Part shown: in pieces, positions 45,403 through 55,731 of the stretch | How positions within the stretch are numbered: position 1 is the stretch's first letter | Layout: each line of letters starts with the position of its first letter | Origin: Cladorhizidae sp. MBARI D1340-BT2 | Taxonomy: Eukaryota; Porifera; Demospongiae; Poecilosclerida; Cladorhizidae | Reading direction: 5' to 3' | Assembly (NCBI GenBank): GCA_028752905.1 | Contig: JAQNBH010000010.1 | Span: 21,685,308-21,749,307 of the forward strand | DNA: 64,000 nucleotides | Position numbers and translations under genes: made by a program | Notes under the pieces: generated by a model | Told to the model about the DNA's origin: nothing | The model's database searches: none | What the model saw: only the letters and a program-made list of their open reading frames with translations

Positions 45403-45676
45403 GCATGAGTAAAGTTATATTCACATTAGTAAGCGAGGAAGGAGAAGAACATTATTATAATTTATTATAGACCGAACACAGGCACTGGTATCACCAACAA
45501 AATTATGGTAAGACAAAAAATATCCTCTTAGTAAACCACACCTTATTTATGTGTGGATATGCAGATAAAACTGACCACTGGAAAAATATTAAATCTAGTT
45601 GACCTGGACAATTACTGATTATTGTCTTATCTACTTTTAGGAGCATTCAACATAATATCTATATTTGTTATCCTAC

Positions 45677-45808
45677 TTGCTGTCTCCAATTCCATAGAAA
45701 TTGATACAGTAATAAAATCGGGAGCTCTTCCAGATAGTGTTCCAAATTGTACCGAATAAGCCTTCCTACGTTCAATGCCAGAGAATGTTACATCAAAGAA
45801 GCCAAATG
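45677..45808 (-). CDS. Calx-beta gene exon: first half-module
   Basis: Acceptor TTTTGCAG; donor GCAA|GTAGGA is weak but is the only one giving phase 1. 132 nt. It encodes FGFFDVTFSGIERRKAYSVQ, FGTLSGRAPDFITVSISMEL. It lacks the usual acidic residue after the Y-x-V. It connects the Cys-rich exon 48923-49087 (split Thr codon) with exon 44716-44922. Confidence 0.72.
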
Positions 45809-46869
45809 CTGCAAAATAAAAATAAAAACAAGCAAGCAGTACTTCCAGTAGTGAATTACAAATAATTATGTGGCATGCATAAGCAATCAGCCAAAAAATA
45901 CAGAAAATTTACTTCATTCATGACCAAGAATTGTAATCCCCAAGTGATTGACCATCTATATAAGATTCTTGTTTTTTTAAAGACAAGCTCATATTAAAGT
46001 AAGGGCAGTTTAGTATAAGAATACTCCATTGGAGTAAGAAAGGTAAAGCTATTCTGCACTAAGTCAGACTATGTCTGCAACAAAATGTCAGCGAAAAAAT
46101 CACCCAAGAGGATTCAAAGTGATTTCCGGTAAGATACATGCCTTTGTAGCTCATCTTCTCAGAAGAAGCACATCCAGAAACAGAAGTGTAAGGGCTGGAA
46201 GAGATTGTTCATGATAGCATCTGCGATAGTCAGCCTTTTTTCTCTCACTCAGTTAAACCAGAAGTCAAGTTTGCTAACCTGGCATGTGTAGCTTAATGAA
46301 TACAAAAGTAACATCAACAACAATTACTACTACTAATAGTACTAGTTATTACTACTACTTCGACTATTGCTACTAGCTTTCTTTAAGGCTGGTATTTAAG
46401 GCATATGCATTATTTTAATGAATAATGTCCGAGTTTCTACCTTAAAGATGCTTATGTCGGTCATCAGTTGATGAGAAGTACATTACTAAGGCAATGTGTA
46501 ATAATTTTGCAATACTATCCTCCTTTTTTTGAATCAGTGATTTTAAAAGGTGAAAGGGTCCTCAAAATATTGTGTACCCGTGTACCCAGGTACATTATTC
46601 TTCCCTTTCTTTTGACAAGTATAGTTGTTTGTATTTAGGGCTGAAAACGAATGCACACATATCTGCTGAAGTCATGTCATGAAGTAACTGTTAAGATCAA
46701 GTTGCCTTCTTCATTGTCTTGAAGGCTCTAAACTCATTAGAGAGAGGCACATGCAGGTACTAATGGCTGACATGACTAATTGGGTACTAAGTTTACGACA
46801 CCCTGAACGTTTAGCTTATGTAGACTACCTGTTATCTGTATAATTATTTGAGTTCTGTACATGTATTGT

Positions 46870-47050
46870 AATATGGTGTGATATCCTGTTTCCTGTGTTG
46901 TCAGGACCAACAGGGTATTTAAACCCTGATGTCCCAGTAGTGTGGAATCTTGTTATGTGAATGCTTATGTGATCCTCTTATGAACTTCCTAAATTACTCT
47001 GGAACAGGGAAGGAGCACTAAACAGCAAGTAACACATTACTCTGGTGGCA
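46870..47050 (+). repeat. Possible LTR relic with primer-binding region
   Basis: GGTATTTAAACCCTGATG could be an LTR promoter, and TTACTCTGGTGGCAGTATTA has the TGGTGGCAG motif found beside the LTRs at 10.45 and 60.51 kb. No second LTR or gag/pol sequence is seen. Confidence 0.3.
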
Positions 47051-48629
47051 GTATTAGTTACCAAGTTGAGGATTTAGCAGTTAAACCCCCAAAACCTCTT
47101 CATTGCTTGAAGGCTCTAATTAGGCAAACATTGTCAATATGCCATCTAGCCTAGCGACAACAAAAGGTGAAAAATCTTGAAACACTCTATAATTTCCCTA
47201 GCTCGCTTGCATTTAGGTCGAAGACATTGACAATCATTTTAGATCACTTTACTTAGCTAGCTAGTATATACTTCATCTAAGCTCTAGTAAGGTAGCCCCA
47301 CAGAACTTGTCTCAGTTCTTCCATGTATATCATTTACTGCCTTCTGCTATACAATGTAGCTAGCTATACACTAATTTTGGCTTTTTATTATTTGTTGAAG
47401 CCGATTACCACATTTGTTGCTGTAAACCCCACCATTCCAGCAACTGCAGTATTTTTATAGTAGAATAAAGAGATTAGAAGCAGATAGCTAGAAAGCAGAT
47501 TTTGTGTGAACTCTAGCATAACTTTTTATGCCCATCACGTTATGCTAATATATCTGCTATAACTGGAAAAGTGAAACTTGCATGCATAGAAATATCCCCT
47601 AAAGTCCATTTGCATTATTACACTAGGGTGTGGTTTGACTTATGAGCATGCAATCATTGGTGAGTTTTGGTACTCTTCTTATCAATGGGCATCACTCCTC
47701 ACAGCTAAAGGATTTTGCTCTAAAGGACCTGTCACACACTATCTCACATTGTCCACAACTTACTTGTAGTCGAACTTGAAAAGTAGTTACTAAAAATCAA
47801 GTGACTTCTGTCTAACCTCACCACTCTACAATATGTTAGTGATTGCAGCACTTCTTCCTCAGCTACTCCCTAAACATGCAGCAAAGTTGGTGACTTGCAG
47901 CTGCTGCTTGATCACCATAAGCTTTCCAGCACTTCACCAACAGAAAGCTGACTCCACTGCTCTCATGAGCAGGCTCCATGGTGACCCATCCCAAAAACTG
48001 GTCTAGGGTTGTGGTTTTATAGACCTCATTGCAGCACTTTCTGCAGCATACCAGACACAAAGCTTCTTTAACTATTGCCATCCTGTAACCTCCTCATCCA
48101 TGCCCACCAAATATCTGTTTCTAGCCTATATTTCATTCATGAAGAGCACTATCATTCATGCAACCTCATCCTTGTGGTTGTGTTCAGCTGATATCAAATA
48201 ATTTAAATCTGCTTTTGAAGCCAATGTTTCATCTGAAATACTTTGGTCTTCATGACTATTTCAGTTAAAATTTGGCTTCAAAAACCAAAAAGCTTAAAGT
48301 TAATCTCATCCCTGCTATATATGGCATCTCAAAATGACCAATTATATATACCACCGCACCAAAATCAAAAGTTAAATGCTAAGAAATAGATGTAGGTCAA
48401 GTTAAATGTGTTACATAGCTAGCTGGTAGTTCCCCAGATGATGTAGCCAGCTATTGGCTTTGCAAGCAGTTCCGACTATTGCCTTTGTAGCTAGTAGTTT
48501 GATAGTTTTACTACTAGCTTGGAGTGCAGTAGCTAGCTAGCGAGTTATTAGTTAATAGCAGTGTGGCTGGTTTAGTAGTTATGGCTTGCAAGCTGGCTTA
48601 GCTGTATAGTTGCAATGTTACATGGCTTT

Positions 48630-48760
48630 AGCAAAATAACTGCTTGTCCACAGCTGCCATAATGTGTACTCAAGCTGGATCTTCTGTATATCAATGGTGG
48701 AACCGATGTCAAAATTCAAGATTGCTTCCATAATATGCACATTATTGTGAACTGGCCTAA
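48630..48760. repeat. Short duplication, copy 1 of 2
   Basis: GTTACATGGCTTTAGCAAAA to CACATTATTGTGAACTGG is similar to 49680-49825 (GTTACATAGG..., CTTCCATAATG, ATTATTGTGAAT). The two copies flank the Cys-rich exon, each with a short open frame on the minus strand (MEAILNFDIGST, MEVISIFDINST). Function unknown. Confidence 0.5.
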
Positions 48761-48922
48761 GACATCTTACTGAGAGTAGCGAGTGATTATAATATCCAGC
48801 ATTATTATTTTTATTTGCTGTGACCGGAATTTAATTTGCATCAGAACAATGACTAATATAACAGATTTTATAACCCCCCCCTCACCCTTGGGATTAGAAA
48901 TGCAACCTCAATTCTTACATAC

Positions 48923-49087
48923 TTTGGGGACAGACATTGCAACCTTCAATTCCAGGAATAGAATATCCCAGGCCAGGTGGATCAATGCTATTTAGACAAC
49001 AATTATCAATGGTAGCCTCTACAGCATCCTCCTCCAAACAGTGTTCATCATTGTAGCATGACACGAGATTCTGGGACTCCACAATCA
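48923..49087 (-). CDS. Cys-rich exon at the 5' side of the Calx-beta gene
   Basis: Acceptor TTTGCAG, donor GTATGT, 165 nt, phase 1-1. The product has six cysteines in the order C-x5-C-x14-CC-x16-C-x2-C, with LVSCYNDEHC, IDNCCLNS, GLGYSIPG and GCNVCPQ. It looks like a small disulfide module placed N-terminal to the Calx-beta array. I do not recognise a named family. The split codon with exon 45677-45808 gives Thr. The preceding exon with the start codon is not identified. Confidence 0.7.
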
Positions 49088-49679
49088 CTGCAAATTAAGA
49101 GTTAAAACATACAATGAATGTCATTAATGACTGTGATGAAATTGAATGAGGTGTAGAACTTCAAGGTGGGAGGGGAAGAGGAATTCCCCACTATCGAGAT
49201 AATATTTGGTGGTTAACAATTCAAGAGCTTGCTAAATATCTGGTAGAAAAGTAGAGCTATAATGAATATATACAAACACATGCATATCTGAACAGCTAAA
49301 TTTAATTTTTTTATAATAATTAAGCAGTTAAATCCCAATGCCATAAGAATAGACTTCAGAATCAGATCACTAATGAATAAATTTCTCTCATAAATATGCA
49401 CATGCTCTTAAAATTGGTTGAGATAATAGCTATAGGGCATGTAATAAAGTCTGGTTCAAAATATGATATCCATTAAAATTATCATAATAATTATCGTGAA
49501 CCAATAAGGATCTACTTCTATTCAGTTTCGAGCATTGAGCATCTGACCTATCGACTTAGTATAATATTATAATGAACTGCAGCATCAACTGTTTAGTTGA
49601 GTAAACATTATGGCATTTGTGGATGTCAACAAGCTCACTGGAGGTCTGAAAAAGTCCTGCTGCAGGTGTCTGCTAAAGT

Positions 49680-49825
49680 GTTACATAGGTAGCTATAGCA
49701 GAATAACTTCTAATCCTCACCATCATGTATATTCCAATTGGAGCTGCCACTGCTCTTCTCTGACAGTGGAGTTGATGTCGAAGATTGAGATAACTTCCAT
49801 AATGTTAAAATTATTGTGAATCACA
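49680..49825. repeat. Short duplication, copy 2 of 2
   Basis: Counterpart of 48630-48760 upstream of the Cys-rich exon. The minus-strand frame conserved between the copies (M-E-x-I-x-x-F-D-I-x-S-T) hints at coding or former coding sequence, but no splice context supports it firmly. Confidence 0.45.
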
Positions 49826-49829
49826 TGCA

Positions 49830-52090
49830 ATAGGAGGAATATAATGCAAGACAATGCAATCGGATCCCATCATATTGCAAACCAGACTTATATTAAAATA
49901 TAGATGTGGTAGAGCAACATTCTTCAGGACAACATTCTCAAGCTAAGTTTTAAAAAAATGTGTGCATAGTTAAAAAATTGGTATGGTTAATAGAACAATC
50001 GTTAGTCAACAGTAAAATATTTGAAACAGATTAGCAAACACATTTTCTCCCTTGACACCATAGAAAAACAAATTTTTTTAACAGCCTTGTCACAGGTTAT
50101 CCTGCATACAAAGGTGAGAAAATTAATGCTGATCACCCTGCACGTGCCATTGTGCTACTCACAATTACAAAGTTGAGAAGCACAAAGCAGTGAGAACCAA
50201 CCCAAGCAGTTAAGCCACTGAGAGAAATGTGAGAAACGGATTGATGAGGAAGCCCTACCAGTGAGGGGAAAAGCTGAGGGTAAGTAACTGAAATGTCTAG
50301 ATTTGTGTGCGAAAAATAAGAGAGCAGGAAACTCTTGAGCAGAGACAACTAGGAGGTAAAAGCAATGAGAAGTGAACATCTAATATAAATATATATACAG
50401 AGAACATGGAAATTATAATAAGCTAATCGAGTGTCCCTGCGCAGAGTCAGAAGGAGGAAACAAAACGGACATGTCAGGAGAGAGCATGAAGGCTGAGCAG
50501 CAAATCTCATATTATATGAAGGTTGTATTGTGGGATAGTGAATGTTTGGATCTGGCTCCAGTGTAGATCCCTTACCGACAACCCTCTAGAAATAATTTAT
50601 CAGCCATTTTTTTATCATATCACAGCCACTTAATTGCAACTAATACATTATTACCTTTGAGGAACTTTGAGGAACTTTGAGAAATTTGGAGTTATAAATA
50701 CAATGACCTTCTCAATAAACAACTCACATTTGCTCACTCGGACATTTGGCTACATACACGAGCCTTCATTGGGAATACTCTAATCAAAAGATCGAGTAAG
50801 TAAATCTAAGTTGACTATTAAGAAAATCATTGTTATGTTAACTGAGAATTTACTGTCGTACAGCTAAGCAGTTTTTTTCTTTGTTAGAAGCTTACAAGTA
50901 CTTACTTTTTAGAGAAGGAAAAAAATTAAAAATATTGCCAAAAAAAAGATTTTCAAGTCATTTATTTCAGTACTTGCTTGTGGTCTCTGCCTTCCAAGTC
51001 TGCACATGCTATTTTATTCTTGATGGATGTACAAAGCAGATTATTTCTATTCTGTAGTTTTTTGGTTAGATCTCATATAACTTCCATCAAATATAGTCAA
51101 CATATTATTATGCAAGCAAAGACAAGATTGTGGACCTTAGCTACACCAGCTTGCACTGAATGAGGGCATCTCAGCTGATTTTATTATTATTGAAGTTTAC
51201 TGTTTTTTTCTTCCCTTTTTTAATTATTTTATAAAAAAAATTATTTTAATTTTTTTTAATTAATTTTTTTGGCTGTTGCTGATGCTTCTGTGAAAATGTA
51301 AAGGAACAAGTCTCTGTGACAAGGTCACTGAATAATGAACTTCTGTGATGTGTTAATAATTAATGATATGCATGACAAGCCTTGTGATGTATTAGGCAGA
51401 CTTGGAATAATGTTCAGCATTTTAGAGAGTCTTGCTATTAATTTACAGAACTACAGTCACTGCTAAACCCTACAGTGATTGTGTAAGTATCTTATATGAT
51501 GTATTATTGATTAAGGACTTTAGTATCACCACAGTATCAGACAGTGGTAGTCCGGGTGGCAGCAAACAACAGTTCAGATGTCTTAGGATTGTTCATCGGA
51601 GAGTACTTCCTGCGACATCATTATAATGATTTTTTTACCACATTGAAAGGGAACAAAAAATACGAGCTGAGTTTATGGGATACAATTAGCAATATACTGA
51701 TCTAGGCTGAAGCAAACATTCTTCAATGCAAAACTCGATATCATCAGACAATTTTTTGTCTATTAATTGTTATTATAGACTTAACATTTAGCGGACCTTC
51801 ATCAGTAAATTGAAAAGTAAACGCGAGATTGTGCAATTCGTACATGCAGGTATTCCTAGAGACCAGGTGTTTTTATCAGGTGGTGGACAATATTTAGTCT
51901 GTCCTCGTATCAGATGAACTGCTGGGTTGACGGAGAACTTCTAGGTGCTATTCCTCTCTATGATTACTTACTGGTACTTTGTTACTCAAATCTCAAAAGG
52001 TTTTCAAGTATATGATCTGATAAATAATAAAGCCAAGAACTCTTGTGAGCAAGGTGAGTAAATAACTTGACTTCAGCTAACTCATAGTTT
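49830..52090. other. No recognised gene
   Basis: AT-rich sequence with short frames on both strands, none with recognisable motifs or consistent splice sites. The missing 5' exon(s) of the Calx-beta gene may be here. Confidence 0.5.
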
Positions 52091-52119
52091 CTTTTAAGAC
52101 TGTTAGCCAAAGTCTGGTG

Positions 52120-52235
52120 TAGCTAAGTAGCTAGCTAGCTAGCGCACCTATTAAGCTAGCTAGCTGCCTCTTCCAAATAGTTACCTAGCTAGCGCACCCA
52201 TGTAGCTAGCTAGCGGCTAAATAGCTAGCTAGTTT
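52120..52235. repeat. AGCT/GCTAGC palindromic tract
   Basis: Repeated TAGCTAGCTAGC blocks with GCGCACC(T/C)AT interspersed, alternating self-complementary sequence. Confidence 0.85.
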
Positions 52236-52353
52236 AGCTTTTTTTTTTGTACTGAGAAAACTGTGCTGGTCTTGTTACATAGTCCTTCGCTCACATTCAG
52301 TTGTTCACTTCGAAGAACTCAAGTAAAACAAGTTGAGGTCAAAATAAAGCAGC

Positions 52354-52474
52354 TGTCACGATTACGTGACAATGGTCACAGGTGAAAAGTACACCTGTCA
52401 CGAATAGGTGACAATGATATATCAGACGAGGAGTCTCTTCCCAGCTCGTAGAGCTGTGTCACGAATTTGTGACA
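52354..52474. promoter_or_regulatory. Three spaced TGTCAC...GTGACA palindromes
   Basis: Inverted repeats at 52354-52371 (TGTCACGATTACGTGACA), 52396-52413 (TGTCACGAATAGGTGACA) and 52457-52474 (TGTCACGAATTTGTGACA), each followed by ATG. Copies are 42 and 61 bp apart. Arms are conserved while the middle varies, as for a dimeric protein-binding site or repeat-derived array. No gene starts nearby that I recognise. Confidence 0.6.
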
Positions 52475-52989
52475 ATGGTCCGCTAAGTGTTAAGTTTTTC
52501 TGCTGCATCGCTGTGCGAAGCGTCTTCAAAAGTAGCGGTCTACTGCGTTGTCATAGCTAGGTATAAACTCACCACAGGAAGACCAAAGAAGATAAACGAC
52601 CACTGGAATATACGCCATATTCGAGAAAGGACCGACCACAAGGTAGACTGGGCTATATAGCAACTTCCAACCACCTCAGCAGAACTAACCTACAATGGTA
52701 GCTAGAGTAGATCTACACCTATATAGCAAAGCAAATCCAATAAGATTCATTGGTTCTCATCAGACAATAACAGGATGCGGGTGGGTGGGCGGGCTAACAT
52801 TATTAAAACCACAAACCAAATATTTTTTCTTCTTTTTCCCCCTTTTTTTCTTTAAAAAAACCCAGCAATATTATCCATAATTTTATTTTTTAATTTTTAC
52901 TGGGAGTGTAGATAGAAGATTTTGTTTGTATTTTGGGCTCTTTACAGTCGCTGCACTATGGATAATTTAACTGAGAGTCCATTCCCAGT

Positions 52990-53195
52990 AGCACAGTCAG
53001 GGTTTAATTTAGAAAATTGTCCAAGGGGGGGCAACTGGAGGAATCTGTATATTAAGGGGGGAGGGGGGGGGGGGGGGGGGCATGATGTCAAGCATTTTAA
53101 TAATACAATTTCTAAGAGGGGGTGGGGGCAAAAAGGTAACAAGGGGGGACACCCGCCACCCACCCACTCCTAAATGAAACCCTGACAGTAGATAC
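52990..53195. repeat. G-rich dispersed repeat
   Basis: TTTAGAAAATTGTCCAAGG, CAACTGGAGGAATCTG, a G19 run, then ACAATTTCTAAGAGGGGG, GGGCAAAAAGGTAAC. Same family as 12770-13075. Confidence 0.75.
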
Positions 53196-53593
53196 AAATA
53201 GGATTATATCCTGCAGAGTAGTCTCAATTGGTTCTGAGCATACAATGTTTCTGACATAGACCTCATTCAAAGGATCAAACAGAGCAAGATCCAAAGTGCC
53301 GATCCACATGAGAACATGTGTCCATCCAATTCACGTTCCAGACACCGAGCCCAAAATCACTGTAACACTAAGAAACACCATTGAGAAACTCAGCTTCACA
53401 CAATTTAGTGACATCAGGACATCATGTCCGCATGCTACATAGGAAACCACACAAAAAATTGGTGCTAGTGGTCAAATAATGGACTTTGACCAAGAAATGT
53501 TAAAATTCACGAGGGCATCATCTGAATAGGGCAGAAACAGAGTTGGCACCAAAGTGTAATGTTTGCTAAGTCCCAAAAAATTGAAAAATTGAG

Positions 53594-53718
53594 CCTTTTT
53601 CATTAGGCGTTAAAATTTTAGTACGTGGTCAAGTGCGCGGGTGGAAAATTGAGGGCGTTGAAATTTTCCACCCACATGCTTGACCACCTACTAAAATTTT
53701 AACGCCTAATGAAAAAGG
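53594..53718. repeat. Short foldback (MITE-like), 125 bp
   Basis: 57-bp arms CCTTTTTCATTAGGCGTTAA ... and its reverse complement, separated by an 11-base loop (GAGGGCGTTGA). A few mismatches (TACGTGGTCAAGTGCGCGG against GTAGGTGGTCAAGCATGTGG). No target duplication is evident. Confidence 0.9.
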
Positions 53719-54049
53719 TCATTGCATGCTATAAGACTCTAGAGCTTCCTCTAGCCACTCGTACCATTTTCAATTTTTTTGCAATCTGGAGTTATTTTGG
53801 ACGGCGATTTTGGGGTGCATGTTTTTGATGTCCCTCCTTTTTTAGGGTCTAGTAACTTGTCTATAGTTATACCTATGAAAGATATTTTACTATCAAAAGA
53901 GAGCACACAGAGAGACCTATCTTTTAAGCTATATATCAAGTCAATACCATAAAGATTGAAGAATGTACGGAGTTCTAAAGTTGTAACCACAAGTAAAAAA
54001 TATATACCACGACCCTCCTTTAAACAACCTTGTGGCACTCTCCCATTGT

Positions 54050-54833
54050 GAGGCTAAATGTATTTCAAGGAGCTGTGTATTGGTAAAGGAGTTTCAAGGA
54101 GTTGTGTATTGTAAGCTAAAGGAGTTTCAAGGAGTTGTATATTGTAAGCTAAAGGAGTTTCGAGGAGCCATGTGATTGTAGGTAAAGAGTTTCAAGGAGT
54201 TGTGTATTGGTAAAGGAGTTTCAAGGAGTTGTGTACTGGAAACTGAAGGAGTTTCAATGAGCTATGTATTATTGGTAGCTGAAGGAGTTTCAAAGAGCCA
54301 TATTGGTAGCTAAAGGAGTTTCAAGGAGCTGTGTACTGGTAACTAAACGAATTTCAAGTAGTTGGAGTTTCAAGGAGCTGTGTATTGGTAGCTAAAGGAG
54401 TTTGAAGGAGCCGTGTATTTGTAGCTAAAGGAGTTTTGTATTAGGAGTTTCAGGGAGCTGTGAATTGATAGCTAAAGAAGTTTCAAGGAGCTATGTATTG
54501 GTAGCTAAAGAATTCCAAGTAGCTGTGTATTGGAAGCTAAAGGAGTTTCAAAGAGTTGGTAGCTAAAGGTTTCAAGGAGCTGTGGACTGCTAGCTAGCAT
54601 GGATGCCAACTTTAGTATTGCAGTGGTTCTCTCCCATGCATGAGAATATCACAGGTCTGGTTAGTGTATTTGTTTAGGAAACCTCCAACAACTCTTTGGG
54701 TTCAATATTTCATGCTGCGCATAATTAGCTCTCTCAATGTGCTATCTCTAATAAAGGTAGCCACCTCACATGAGGAGATGTTTTCAAACATCTCAATTGC
54801 AGGCATGTAGGTAACTTTGTTCTGATGTGCATA
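54050..54833. repeat. Minisatellite-bearing dispersed repeat, copy 2
   Basis: Tandem AGGAGTTTCAAGGAGYTGTG TATTGGTAGCTAA units (54058-54590) followed by the same tail as 13690-13941 (CTCTCCCATGCATGAGAAT, CACATGAGGAGATGTTTTCA, GATGTGCATAA). Intact second copy that defines the right edge of the element. Confidence 0.85.
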
Positions 54834-55304
54834 AGGCATTTTTCCAACTTTCACTGAGAAAAGTTTGAAGCAGATACTTGCTATAGCTTTAACTCTGTTA
54901 TAATTATTAGATGATCTACAACTGTTGGAAACTAGCTATAGCTTTCACTGTATGAACTTATAAATACTTCTCTGGAAACATTTGTTTCTAGTCGAATATA
55001 CGATATGTATTATATGTAAAAATGCCAAATTTCTTCGGCTGGAAGACTGTACTGGAACAAGACTATTCAAACCTATAAAAATTAGCTTGTCTATAATTAT
55101 ATATATATACGCACCACATATCTAATTATTATTATTCAGCTTGCCTCTATATACATACCACATGTCTAAGTAATTGTTGAGCTATATACACACAGCACAT
55201 ATATAAGGAACCTTTAGCTGTCCATATGCACACACCAGATATCTAGGTAACCTTTAGATTGTCTACACCACATATCTATGAACTTTTAGCTGGTCTATAT
55301 ATAT

Positions 55305-55665
55305 ATATATGTTACGCGCAAACCTGGAATTTGCTCAATCCTAGGATCGCGCAAGGTCAAACTCAAACCTCCAATCTGCACTCTCAAAACCAAGAATTTG
55401 TTAATAACAGTAAATTGCTCAATCTAGGATTGATCATAGAATTTCTACTCAATAGAATAGGTAAAAGTTGCTCATTCTGGCAAGAAACCTTGGATCCAAG
55501 GTTTGCGCACACTATCCTTGGATCACGCTAGGTCAAACTCAAACCTCAATCTGCACTCTCAAAACCAAGAATGTTAGTAAAAGTTGCTCAATTCTAGGAT
55601 TTATCATAGAATTTGTAGCTCTAGAAACAGGTAAAAGTTGCTCATTCTGGCAAGATAGTTGCATT
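55305..55665. repeat. Tandem duplication, unit about 180 bp
   Basis: Two copies of a unit with AAGGTCAAACTCAAACCTCC / AATCTGCACTCTCAAAACCA, ATAGAATTT and GTAAAAGTTGCTCATTCTGG CAAGA. It lies just beyond the integrase/protease relic and may be its terminal region. Confidence 0.8.
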
Positions 55666-55731
55666 CCATAAAGGCCAAATCTTGTACATACAAAATTCGT
55701 ACAAAATTCTTAACCGAGTAGTCCAATTCAG

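Larger units (their letters stand above)
45830..48922. other. Intron with possible LTR relic
   Basis: Large intron between the Cys-rich exon and the first Calx-beta module. At about 46870-47040 a stretch with TATTTAAA and an end followed by CTGGTGGCAGTATTAG resembles an LTR plus primer-binding region in plus orientation. The frame 47863-48081 (minus, 72 codons, MAIVKEALCLVCCRKCCNEV...) is not recognised and has no support beyond its length. Confidence 0.4.
2355..49087 (-). other. Gene span: membrane-anchored multi-Calx-beta protein
   Basis: Span of one inferred gene with 22 supported coding exons. Each extracellular exon has an AG acceptor, begins with two bases of a split codon and ends with one base before GT, so all are phase 1-1 and can be joined or skipped without loss of frame. 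Most Calx-beta modules are split into two exons: a first half with the F-x-F...Y-x-V-x-E pattern and a second half ending in I-x-D-D-D/E. A Cys-rich exon precedes the array and a hydrophobic exon ends it, so the product should be a type I membrane protein with a repeated ectodomain. Calx-beta modules are known from Na/Ca exchangers, integrin beta-4 and sponge aggregation factors, so a calcium-dependent adhesion or recognition role is an inference. The 5' end is missing; introns between 34.8 and 7.1 kb are swollen by transposons. It could instead be two adjacent genes if splicing does not cross those introns. Confidence 0.7.

Noticed and set aside
45017..45412. Cys/Leu/Val-rich and Gln/Asn-rich frames at 45.0-45.4 kb
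   Set aside because: Both are read-outs of a CAA-type simple repeat within an intron.
47863..48081. 72-codon minus-strand frame with CLVCCRKCC
   Set aside because: Not recognised; no flanking exons in phase and no similarity to the receptor gene, so not called as a gene.
53009..53197. Pro-rich and Gly-rich frames at 53 kb
   Set aside because: Artefacts of the G-rich repeat.
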